Source of the DNA: a virus
DNA length: 26,392 bases
Reading direction: 5' to 3' (one strand)
Virus record (IMG/VR): IMGVR_UViG_3300032246_002097
Location: 1-26,392 of that record
The notes under the pieces were generated by a model. The model was not told the origin of the DNA and made no database searches. It was given only the letters and a program-made list of their open reading frames with translations. Below, piece by piece: positions 7,163 through 16,500 of the stretch. Position 1 is the stretch's first letter. Every line of letters starts with the position of its first letter. The translations under genes and the position numbers were made by a program.

Positions 7163-7875
7163 TGAATACTAGAATTAAAAATTTTATTAAAAATCATGCA
7201 AAAGAATCATTTCCTAACGAATGTTGTGGGTTTATAGTAGAAAAAAATAACAAAATTGATTGTATAAAATGCGATAATGTAGCAATAGATAAAAAACAAG
7301 ATTTTCAAATTAAAGTTGATGACTATTTAAATATAAAAGATCAATATAATATACTATATGTTTACCATAGTCATACTAATGATAATGAAAATTTTAGTGA
7401 TACAGACAAATTATATTCTGACGAAATGGCATTAAATTATTTGATGTATCATTTAAAAACTGATCAATTTAAAATATATGAATCTGATAATTTTATTTAT
7501 AAATACGTAGGAAGATATTTTGAATATAGAAAATACGACTGCTTTACTCTTATCAAGGATTTCTTTAAGAATGAATTAAAAATAGATTTAAATTATGATT
7601 CAAATATAATTCAAAATGAAACATTACAAAATATAAATATACTAGATGAAGTTTATAAATTTTATTCAAAAAATCATTTAATTAAAATTGAAGATCAAAA
7701 TAATTTAATAAAAAATGATTTATTGCTTATAAATGGATTTAAATATGGAAGTCATTTCGCCATATATTTAGGAGAAGACAAGATACTTCATCATCCCATG
7801 AATAGTTTCTCTAAAATAGATAATTACTGTAATTTTTATAAAAGGAATACGGTCGTAGTTCTTAGAAGGAGTTAA
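7162..7875 (+). CDS. K: Lambda gpK-like tail-tip peptidase (JAMM + NlpC/P60)
   Basis: The 237-residue product has the two-domain layout of lambda gpK. The N-terminal JAB/MPN domain has a complete JAMM metal site: E20 in NECCGF and H69-S-H71 followed by S79 and D82 (HxH-x7-SxxD). The C-terminal NlpC/P60 domain has the catalytic Cys127 in KYDCFTLIKDF, His198 in YGSHFAIYLG, and a further His at 210-211 in ILHHP as the polar third residue. The usual length and all catalytic residues suggest both domains are active, the NlpC part cutting peptidoglycan peptides during DNA entry. The ATG overlaps the previous stop in TAATG, and the next gene starts after TAA-A-ATG, so it is translated as part of the tip operon. 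The gpI neighbour carries the ubiquitin-like partner domain typical of this pair. Confidence 0.88.
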   Translation: MNTRIKNFIKNHAKESFPNECCGFIVEKNNKIDCIKCDNVAIDKKQDFQIKVDDYLNIKDQYNILYVYHSHTNDNENFSDTDKLYSDEMALNYLMYHLKTDQFKIYESDNFIYKYVGRYFEYRKYDCFTLIKDFFKNELKIDLNYDSNIIQNETLQNINILDEVYKFYSKNHLIKIEDQNNLIKNDLLLINGFKYGSHFAIYLGEDKILHHPMNSFSKIDNYCNFYKRNTVVVLRRS

Positions 7876-7876
7876 A

Positions 7877-8656
7877 ATGGTAAAAGTTAATTTACATGGT
7901 AGATTAGGAAAAGAGATAGGAGAAAAATGGGAACTTGATGTTTCAAGCGTAAGTGAAGCTTTGAGAGCGATTGAAGCTAATACTGGAAAGTTCAGAAAAT
8001 GGATTTTAAGTAAAAATCAAAATTATTTAGAATATGCAATTTTAATAAATAAAAAACCATTAGATTTTGCGAATCAGCCAACTCTTCAAAATATGAAAGA
8101 TACAGAAATTTATGCTAATTTTGGAAATAAATTACAATCTATAGATATAATTCCAGTAATTGCTGGGTCAGGTGGTGGGGGTGGTTTTATGAAAATTATT
8201 ACTATTTTTGTTGGGGCCGCAGTTTTAGCTGCATCTTTTTTTGCTGGACCACTAGCGCCATTTGTGGCTTTAGCTGGACTCTCTCTTATTGCCGCGGGAG
8301 TAACAAGTTTATTAGCCAAACCACCCCCTTTACTTCCATTCAATGCTCAACAAGCGACAACTCAAAATCAAGGAGCAATTGGTCAAGGTGGAGGACCTCA
8401 ATCATATCTTTTTAATGGTCCAGTTAATACGGTAGGAGAAGGTGGTCCAGTACCAGTAGGATATGGAACGCTTATGGTTGGTAGCGTTGCAGTAAATGTT
8501 TATTATGAAAATGTTTATGTTGCAAATTTAAGACAAACTGATACGAATACAGGAAGCATGACTTTCACTCAAGATACAATATATGGAAAACAATTCTATT
8601 ATAATGAAGACATGATGTTAACTAGTCAATCTTCTAGTTATTTAAATACGGTATAA
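7877..8656 (+). CDS. I: Lambda gpI-like tail assembly protein
   Basis: The product has 259 residues. Residues 1-85 look like the beta-grasp (ThiS/ubiquitin-like) domain of gpI (KVNLHGRLGKEIGEKWEL, ending LQNMKDTEIYANFG). A glycine linker GSGGGGG near residue 100 is followed by a strongly hydrophobic segment of about 45 residues (105-150) and a PPP motif. The region SYLFNGPVNTVGEGGPVPVGYG at about 175-196 is the conserved block of the gpI family. A further ~65 residues with no clear match follow, making it somewhat longer than lambda gpI (223). It is needed for tip assembly in lambda-like phages but may not stay in the virion. The downstream gpJ homologue starts after TAA-T-ATG, so the two are translationally coupled. 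Confidence 0.82.
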   Translation: MVKVNLHGRLGKEIGEKWELDVSSVSEALRAIEANTGKFRKWILSKNQNYLEYAILINKKPLDFANQPTLQNMKDTEIYANFGNKLQSIDIIPVIAGSGGGGGFMKIITIFVGAAVLAASFFAGPLAPFVALAGLSLIAAGVTSLLAKPPPLLPFNAQQATTQNQGAIGQGGGPQSYLFNGPVNTVGEGGPVPVGYGTLMVGSVAVNVYYENVYVANLRQTDTNTGSMTFTQDTIYGKQFYYNEDMMLTSQSSSYLNTV

Positions 8657-8657
8657 T

Positions 8658-11600
8658 ATGGCAACATCAAATGAATTTGCTGATGGATTTGAAGGAATAG
8701 ATTATATCTCTAATCTTGGAGATGTATGGGGTAATCCAGATTTTCCAGATAGTTTAGCTGCACAACATGGAGGCGGAGCACATACTTTATTATTTAGCGG
8801 AAGAGACATGTGGGGATTAAATAATTATGATGCTCTTTCATTTTCTTTTAGTGGATTTAAAGGTCCAAGAAATCCAATAATAGATCAAACTGGTTGGTAT
8901 TGGCAACCAACAGGATTTGCTGGAGTAATTGATGCATTTAAATATGGAAGTAATGGGCTTTGGCCATATAAATGGTTTTATTCTGGCGTAGATGGGACTG
9001 CAAAAGGAACGAGATGGCATTGGGATACTAGAGAAACTGTCAATGGTGGTCCAATGGGAACAAGAGCAAGTTTTACATTTCAACCATTTAATACAGGAAC
9101 ACCAAATTTAAGAGCAGTATTTGGTTTACAAAATACCATACCACTTGGGGAAGAATATAAATTTGTAAGTAGTAATCCAAACAATAATTCATTCTATACA
9201 AATCAAACAGTAGGTATTATTGATTTAATATCCGAAGGACCAATTGAAGGGCTTGTTAGTGGAACATATTTTTATAGTGTGTCTGGAAAAAATCCAAATG
9301 ATATAGGTTATACTAGCGCTCAATTTGTTCCATATACTACATCTAATGCATCTCAATTTGCTTTTTTAGATCCAACAAGAATTGTTCCTCCAGAAGCAAG
9401 ATCTATATTTTGGAATGACACCCCAGTTGCTACGCAACAAGGTTATTTTAATTTTAGATATGTAAATTATAAATATGATTATGGAAATTATCCAATAGCG
9501 CATACAATATCAAACCCGATTATTAATCTATATGAAGATAGATACCATTATGATGGTTATCAAGTTGATCAATACAAGTATCCAGTAAGAGCCGCCTCAA
9601 CATCTCCTATTGGAGAAAGAATATATGGACCATCTTTTTTCAGTGGAGTAGTATCTGGAATTGCACCTGTTAAAAAATATTACGTATATAATACAGATGT
9701 TGAAGGGGTAAAAATAAATATTAGAATTGATTCTTTATATGCAACAATTGCATCAGGTACAAACGCAGGCGTTAATTTAAAAAATCAAATGCAGTTTGGA
9801 GTAAGATTATGGCGAGTTTTTTCTGATAGGTCTGAAACCGTGGCTGGAATGAATAGAGTTCAGGGAGATCCATTAAAATTTTCCCAAGATGCGTTTAAGA
9901 TTATTGGCAAAATTTATAATAATCCAAGTTTGATACATTATACTTTTTGGATAAGACCTTATGCAGAACAAGGATTTTTTTATGAAGTTGCAAAAGATCA
10001 AATAGGATGGGCCATAGAAGTTAATAAATTAACACAAGAAGATAGTCAATCTTTAAGAAAAAATACAACTTATGTAGATAGTATTACTGAAATCTATTCA
10101 AATAGATTTACGTATCCAAATGCTGCGGTTATGTATAATGATTTTGATGCAAAATATTTTTCTAATGTACCAACAAGAAAATATAAAACTAGACTTTTAA
10201 AAGTTAAAGTTCCAATTAACTACGACCCTATTGTAAAAAACTATAGTGGAGCTTGGAATGGTCAATTTAAACTTGCTTGGACCGACAATCCAGCTTGGTG
10301 TTTCTATGATTTAATTACAAATAATAGATTTGGATTAGGAAAATATATAGATTCAACACTAGTTGACAAATGGTCACTTTATGAAGTTTCACAATATTGC
10401 GATCAATTAGTTCCAGATGGTTTTGGTGGACTTGAACCAAGATTTACATGCAACGTCATGATTCAAGCTAAAGAAGAAGCTTATAAAGTTATAAATGATA
10501 TGGCTTCTATTTTTAATGGATTAGTTTATTATTCAGCTGGGCAAATTTTCACAAGTCAAGATAGACCCAAAGATCCAATTTATATTTTTAATAATAGTAA
10601 TGTTGTAAATGGAGAGTTTAATTATTCTAATAGCGCAAAGAGAGCAAGAAGATCAGTTGCTTTAATTAGATTTAATGATGAAAATAATAATTATGATCCA
10701 GCAGTAGAATACGTAGAAGATAAAACTAGTTTATTAAAATATGGCATAAGAGAAGTAGAAGTTACAGCTTTTGGAGCGACTAAAAGAAGTCAGGCCAGAA
10801 GACTTGGAAAATGGTTCTTAACTAGTGAAAATTTAGAGACAGAAACTGTTAATTTTACAGCTGGACTAGAAGGATCATTCTTGAAACCTGGAGATATCAT
10901 TAACATATATGATCAAAACAGAAGAAATAATGTCTTCGCTGGTAGAACTTTATCCTTAAATACGGGTTCATGTATATTAGATATTCCATATAACTCTTCA
11001 AATTTATTTGCATTTACTGGAGCAGTAAATCCTATTTCATTGAGTATATTGACTCCAACAGATAATCTAAATTTAGGGACATATCTTGGAGATTTATATG
11101 CTACTGGATTTAATGTTACTTCAAGTGGAGTATCAGGATTAAATTCTTCATTTTTTAGAAAATCTCAAATTCAAAATGTATTAATAAATGATCCAAAAAA
11201 TTTCATATCTCAAGGCACAGGTAATTTTACTGGATATATATCATTCTCATTTCCTACTGCATTAAATGGTAGTGGATATTCATTACCACAAAATACAGTT
11301 TGGACAGTTGATTTTGATGCAGCCTTGTATAGTGGATCTAATTTTGGTTTAAATAATAGATCACCAATTAATAATCCACAAAATTTATTATATCCAGGAT
11401 GGTATTTAGAAGGATATTTGAATGATGTAGCCGCTTATAGAGTAGTAAATATAGAAGAAAAAGAAGATTACAATTTTTCAATATCAGCTTTAGAATATGT
11501 TCCTCAAAAATATACCGATATTGTAACAGGAGAATCATTGATTTCTGTTCCAGTGAAAAATCCTGCGCCGACAGTACCTATATTAAATGTTGGTATTATT

Positions 11601-12035
11601 TATAGGGATATTAGTGGTAATTATAGTGCAAATGGTAATCCTCCACCATATGGAACTAATCAAAATGGTATAAATTCAATTTATTATCAAATAACTCCTC
11701 CATCTAACTCTGGAGTTGTAACACAATATAATATATATAGAAATTTCCAGCAAAGTTTTAATATCGATACTCTTTCTAATGATTTGTTATTCGATATTCA
11801 ATCAAATAATTTAAGAAATCAAAATTTTATATTACCAATTGCATCAAATACTGGAAATATACCAGCGTTCTTTACTCCAACTGGTATAGGAACTTGGTAT
11901 ATAGGAGTTTTAGCATTAAATGCTTACGGAGAAAAATCCCCATTAGCAATTTCTTCTATTAATTTAGCGAATCAAGCATCTATCGCAACTATACAAGCTT
12001 CTGGTATTAATGTAGTTGGTGGCGTACCAAATTGA
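8658..12035 (+). CDS. J: Lambda gpJ-like central tail tip / host attachment protein
   Basis: The 1125-residue product carries the gpJ hallmarks in order: IIDLISEGPIEGLVSG at about 185-201, LLKVKVPINYDPIVKNYSG then AWCFYDLITNNRFGLG, CDQLVPDGFGGLEPRFTCN, SNVVNGEF, GATKRSQARRLGKWFL with E(T)ETV, and EYVPQKY at about 942. These line up block by block with lambda gpJ. Two things differ. About 185 residues rich in W, G, Y and N precede SEGPIEG, which in lambda lies close to the N-terminus. After EYVPQKY only about 180 residues remain, containing one fibronectin-III-like domain (YQITPPSNSGVVTQYNIY...WYIGVLALNAYGEKS). The long lambda C-terminal receptor-binding part is therefore missing. It closes the tube tip and probably acts with other fibres for receptor recognition. 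Confidence 0.88.
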   Translation: MATSNEFADGFEGIDYISNLGDVWGNPDFPDSLAAQHGGGAHTLLFSGRDMWGLNNYDALSFSFSGFKGPRNPIIDQTGWYWQPTGFAGVIDAFKYGSNGLWPYKWFYSGVDGTAKGTRWHWDTRETVNGGPMGTRASFTFQPFNTGTPNLRAVFGLQNTIPLGEEYKFVSSNPNNNSFYTNQTVGIIDLISEGPIEGLVSGTYFYSVSGKNPNDIGYTSAQFVPYTTSNASQFAFLDPTRIVPPEARSIFWNDTPVATQQGYFNFRYVNYKYDYGNYPIAHTISNPIINLYEDRYHYDGYQVDQYKYPVRAASTSPIGERIYGPSFFSGVVSGIAPVKKYYVYNTDVEGVKINIRIDSLYATIASGTNAGVNLKNQMQFGVRLWRVFSDRSETVAGMNRVQGDPLKFSQDAFKIIGKIYNNPSLIHYTFWIRPYAEQGFFYEVAKDQIGWAIEVNKLTQEDSQSLRKNTTYVDSITEIYSNRFTYPNAAVMYNDFDAKYFSNVPTRKYKTRLLKVKVPINYDPIVKNYSGAWNGQFKLAWTDNPAWCFYDLITNNRFGLGKYIDSTLVDKWSLYEVSQYCDQLVPDGFGGLEPRFTCNVMIQAKEEAYKVINDMASIFNGLVYYSAGQIFTSQDRPKDPIYIFNNSNVVNGEFNYSNSAKRARRSVALIRFNDENNNYDPAVEYVEDKTSLLKYGIREVEVTAFGATKRSQARRLGKWFLTSENLETETVNFTAGLEGSFLKPGDIINIYDQNRRNNVFAGRTLSLNTGSCILDIPYNSSNLFAFTGAVNPISLSILTPTDNLNLGTYLGDLYATGFNVTSSGVSGLNSSFFRKSQIQNVLINDPKNFISQGTGNFTGYISFSFPTALNGSGYSLPQNTVWTVDFDAALYSGSNFGLNNRSPINNPQNLLYPGWYLEGYLNDVAAYRVVNIEEKEDYNFSISALEYVPQKYTDIVTGESLISVPVKNPAPTVPILNVGIIYRDISGNYSANGNPPPYGTNQNGINSIYYQITPPSNSGVVTQYNIYRNFQQSFNIDTLSNDLLFDIQSNNLRNQNFILPIASNTGNIPAFFTPTGIGTWYIGVLALNAYGEKSPLAISSINLANQASIATIQASGINVVGGVPN

Positions 12036-12051
12036 GAAACTTAATGAAGTT

Positions 12052-13524
12052 ATGAAATTAAACTTAAAAGATATAAATATTAACTGGAATGTATATCCGA
12101 ACATATCCTCTTTTGTAGAGAATAATTTTGATTTAATGTCGAATGTAAGTTTTAATGTAAAAATACTCGATGAAAATTTAATTATAGTAAATCAAAAAAA
12201 TAATATTCCTTCAGCAAAAATAGATAAGGCAGAATCATTTAATTTACACTTTGCTCATGATAATCCATTTGCTTTTGTTAATCCAATGCCTATTGAATTA
12301 ATGGTTTCTAGTCCAAAAAGAATTTTAGAAACAAGTTACTTTAATCAAAATATAAAACAAGTCATTGTACAAGATTTTATTTATTCATTTGAAGAAAATG
12401 CTAACGATTATTATTTAAAATATCAAAAAAATGGATTCTTTAAAAAATTAAACTTTTTTGTTGATTATAATAATTCTGATACAAAGCAGAATATAGATGT
12501 AGAATATCAAACGATAGATATACAAAAAACTCCGATGCAAAATATATTCACTAAAATATTTAAGTCAGAAGATAATGTTACCTTAAAATTTAAAATAAAT
12601 TTTGAAGAATTTAAAAAAACAGATATTAGGTCATTATTTATTATACCTTATATTCATGAAGGAGAATTTAAAACTCAATTAAAAGAAATGTATATATCTG
12701 ATATTGAAAATAAATGGCTTAATAATTCTGATAGTACTAAATTATTAACTATACCTTTTTCAGATAATTTTTCAATTGTTCAAGATATATTATCTTTAGA
12801 AATAATACCATTAAATAATGTTCAAACGGAAATAATTGAGTTCTTTAAAAATAGATTAAGTGCAACAGCTTTACTAGATTTAGTTAAAGAATTTTTTATA
12901 GATCAATTATATAAAACTAACTTAGTTTATAGTGAAAATTTATTAAATAAAATTGCTGGATTTTATCAAGGATATATATATTTATTCAACAGCGAAAGTT
13001 GGAATTCCATAAGCTGGCCCCCAACAGAGGAAGAAGTTATTGAAATTAAATATTTAAAATATTTTCCTCTTGCTGTTAAAGATGGCATAGAAACAGTTTC
13101 ATTAGAAAAAGAATTAGAAATTCAATCTTCAGTTTTAGAGGTTCATGATAATACTATTCAAAGTAATCTTTTAGGATATAATATAGAAAATTCATTTAAA
13201 GATGTTAAAGATGATATTATTTATTTTAAATCTAATAATATAAAATCTGTATCAATTTTAAACATAGAAGAACTCGAAAATAAAACTAAAATATATTTAG
13301 AATTTGTTACAAATTTTGATTTATTAAGTAATGTTTATATTGATAGTATTAGCAATGGATTATCTTTTATACAGAAATATTATAAAAATATAAATGATCA
13401 AAATTATGCGACTTTATTATTTTGTTATGAATATGATAATAATTTAACTAATAATAGCTCTGAAACTAAAGCCCACGGAATTCAAGGTAAAAAATTAATT
13501 AATTTTAATATTAGGCTTTATTAA
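12052..13524 (+). CDS. Large hypothetical protein, last gene of the tail-tip operon
   Basis: I prefer the ATG at 12052, 17 bases after the gpJ-like stop, giving 490 residues. An in-frame TTG at 12016 would overlap gpJ and lacks a ribosome binding site. The protein is rich in Asn, Ile, Phe, Lys and Asp with many short alternating hydrophobic strands, for example IYLEFVTNFDLLSNVYIDS near the C-terminus. No signal peptide or membrane segment is visible. A helical patch around the middle (EIIEFFKNRLSATALLDLVKEFF) is the only clear long helix. No family is recognised. Position directly after the gpJ homologue is where lambdoid phages encode fibre or tip accessory proteins, so a virion role at the tip or receptor binding is plausible but unproven. 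The stop codon shares TTAA 13521-13524 with the opposite tape-measure gene. Confidence 0.7.
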   Translation: MKLNLKDININWNVYPNISSFVENNFDLMSNVSFNVKILDENLIIVNQKNNIPSAKIDKAESFNLHFAHDNPFAFVNPMPIELMVSSPKRILETSYFNQNIKQVIVQDFIYSFEENANDYYLKYQKNGFFKKLNFFVDYNNSDTKQNIDVEYQTIDIQKTPMQNIFTKIFKSEDNVTLKFKINFEEFKKTDIRSLFIIPYIHEGEFKTQLKEMYISDIENKWLNNSDSTKLLTIPFSDNFSIVQDILSLEIIPLNNVQTEIIEFFKNRLSATALLDLVKEFFIDQLYKTNLVYSENLLNKIAGFYQGYIYLFNSESWNSISWPPTEEEVIEIKYLKYFPLAVKDGIETVSLEKELEIQSSVLEVHDNTIQSNLLGYNIENSFKDVKDDIIYFKSNNIKSVSILNIEELENKTKIYLEFVTNFDLLSNVYIDSISNGLSFIQKYYKNINDQNYATLLFCYEYDNNLTNNSSETKAHGIQGKKLINFNIRLY

Positions 13525-16500
13525 CTAGCCATAGTATATTTTGAGCTACTCAGTAATCCGCCAGGTCTTTGTTGCTCATTGATAACTTTAACTACTTCTG
13601 TTTTAATTTTTAGAGTTAATTCTTTTGCTTGTTCTATATCTTTTCTATTTTGTTCTGGATCATTAGATTTGCTTGTTTGATTTTGAGAAGAAGAAGATTC
13701 AGATGGAGCTTGAGTATTACTTAAATTAACTGTTATGTTAATATTATTTGATGTACCTGCATTAGTATTATCTACGGTACGAGAGTTGTCTTGAGTTGAA
13801 TAACCATCAACTGTACCTCCGTTAGCAAATTTTCTTATTCTACCACTATTTAAATCATCAAAGAATTTTCTCCCATAAGTATTAACTGCATCTTTTCTCA
13901 TTACATATTCACCACCCATAAGCATAGCTGGAATATCGTCCTTACCAGATGATCCACCATTAGCAAAACCCATAAATCCACCATCTTTAACATATGTAGC
14001 ATACTTGTATGGATTAACATTATAATCTCCAGCTGAAGTTTGATTAGCTGGAGTAGCTCTTCTTACCGTTTGAGAACCAAAACGATTTCCTGCCATAAAT
14101 GGATTTCCACCGCCAGGACTTAAATATTTTTGTAATGCTGGAGCACCATATGTAGAAAATGCTCCTCCTGCTATTGACATACCAGCTTGTATAAATGCTC
14201 CCTTTAAATTATTTTCTTGTTGTTTATCGAATGCATCTCGTTGTTCTTGATTAATTTGATCTATTCTTCTTTTTTCTTCTCTATTAGCTTCTATAGTTCC
14301 AATAATAGTTTCTCTATTTCTCTCGTAAGTGTCTATTCCCTCTTTTAAATAACTAGCTATCATTTCTCTATTTTGTTGATTTATTTGATTTTGAGGATCA
14401 TTTTCATCAAATAATGCCATTTGAGATAATAATGGATCGACAAGGTAAGTTCCAGCTGTAGCATAGTTACTATCTGCTGTATAAAATGCTGCTAGATTCG
14501 CTCTAAACGCACCACCAGAAGCAGTATTTGAAGATGCTAATCTAGAAAATGCATCACTATAAGTAACATCTGAACCTTCATATATACTAGCTAAAGATCT
14601 TCCTAATTGCTCTTTGAGATTAGCGTCTACTACTCTGCCAGTATCAGTTTCAGAAGCAGGATTTTTATTGGAATTTCTTAAATATTCTGCAATTAAATCT
14701 TCACTTATAGGATCACCAACACCACCCAAAGATCCTCCCCCAGCTAAACCTACAATCCCACCTTGATTTAAATTATTTAAGAATCTTGTTCCATATTTAT
14801 TAACAGAAGATTTTTTAATGACATATTCACCTTTGCTTAACATTGCTGGAACATCATCTTTTGTTCCAGATCCACCCAATACTTTTCCTCCTGTTGAAAA
14901 TCCCTGAATATATCCACCATTTGCACGACCTAGTGGAGATTTAAAAGCACTTGGTATACCTCCAACTGAACTAAATAAAGAATTAAATAATAGATTAGTA
15001 CTCATTTCTAGAGCCAATTGCTGTATTCTTTTACTTATGTTTGTTGCCATTGTTCTAAACGCATCTCCCACTGTTTGAGTCCCATCTATAACTGATTGAA
15101 ATGCGTTGTTGAATTCGCTTTTCATTGTTCTTGCTGTGTCGGAAGCAATTCCATTTAAATCTCTAAATGCATCTTGTGTTCCATATGTCATTTCATCTGA
15201 AAATGAACTAAACATATCCCCTATATTTCCTCCGCCACTTCTTATTCTGTCTTCTCTTGCTTTATTTTGTAATTGTTTATATTCATCTGCAAATATAGTT
15301 CCTTCTTTAAATGCAGCTATTGCTTGTAAACTAGTTGCAGCTGCAGATGCAGCATAATTCAATTTGACTATGTTATCTCCAAACTCTTTTGTAAGTTCGG
15401 TTTCTTTAGCTCTATAAGCATTTAAAGCTTCACTTCTTAAAGTTGCATCTCCAATTGAAGTTCCTAACTCTACTAAATTTTTAGTTGTCATACTAGCTTC
15501 TGTGCTAGTTTGTTGAATTGCTATTTGTAATTCTGCTAATGTTCTATCAGTTAAATTTCCAGTCTCTTTAATTTCTTCTGCAGCTTTTTTATATGTTTCT
15601 CCAAATTTTCTTTCTAATTCAATTCTTTTTCTTGCATCTGGTGTTCCTCCCAATATTCCTTGCAATGCTGCTGTATTAGTCCCTCCAAGAATATTACTCT
15701 GTTTAAATCCTGCTCCTGCATTTGTATTTAAAAAGTCATTTATTAAATTTCCAAAATCACCTTTTTGAATAAAAGCCGCTGCTTGTTGTCTTTGAGCTTG
15801 ATCCTCCGAAAACAATTTTTGTGTTTGAGCGCTTAAATTAAGTAAATTTAATTGTGCATCTGCTAATTTTTTAAATGTTTCATCTACTATTTCAGATGAT
15901 TTTCTTAAATTACCAAAAGTTTCTTGTAAGGCCTTTCCTTTTTCTTCTAAAGATTTGTTACTATCTAATATAGTTTGTATTGAATTAGCTAATTCCAGAG
16001 CTTTATCTTTTTGTAATTTTCCAGAATCTCCTAATTGAAGAATAAAGTTTTTTAATTCTTTTCCAGAATCTTGAATTGATTTTTGTAAATCTGCTTCATA
16101 CATTTGTCTATTTACGTCAGTAATTTTCGCTTCTCCACCTAAATTACCTGCAGTCCCCGTGAACTCTGTCTTTATGTTGCTACCAAAACCAACAGGACCC
16201 GCATTTACTTGTGGAGAGGTTGTATTAAATCCAAATATATCATTTTTTGCAAATTCATCTATACTCATTGTAGCTTTATCTGCTGCGATTGATGTTTGCT
16301 CTATAGATTTAGCTATTTGATCATTTATTCCATAGTATTTTTCTGAAGCAATTGTTAATGCGTCAAATGATTTCAATAATCCACTTTGTTGAGATATTAA
16401 ATCTCCAATATATTCTCCATTTGTTGTTTTTATTGATCCCAATTGTCTTAATGTCTCGGTTAAATCTAAATTTTTAGCTCCATCTTTAAGTTGTTCATTG

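Noticed and set aside
12016-12051. Longer version of the last tip-operon gene, starting with TTG at 12016
   Set aside because: It would overlap gpJ by 20 bases from a rare start without a ribosome binding site; the ATG at 12052 gives a natural N-terminus.
13514-13530. GGCT...AGCC hairpin at the convergent junction as a bidirectional terminator
   Set aside because: Only 4 bp with a 9-base loop, no extension of the stem and no U-tract on either side.
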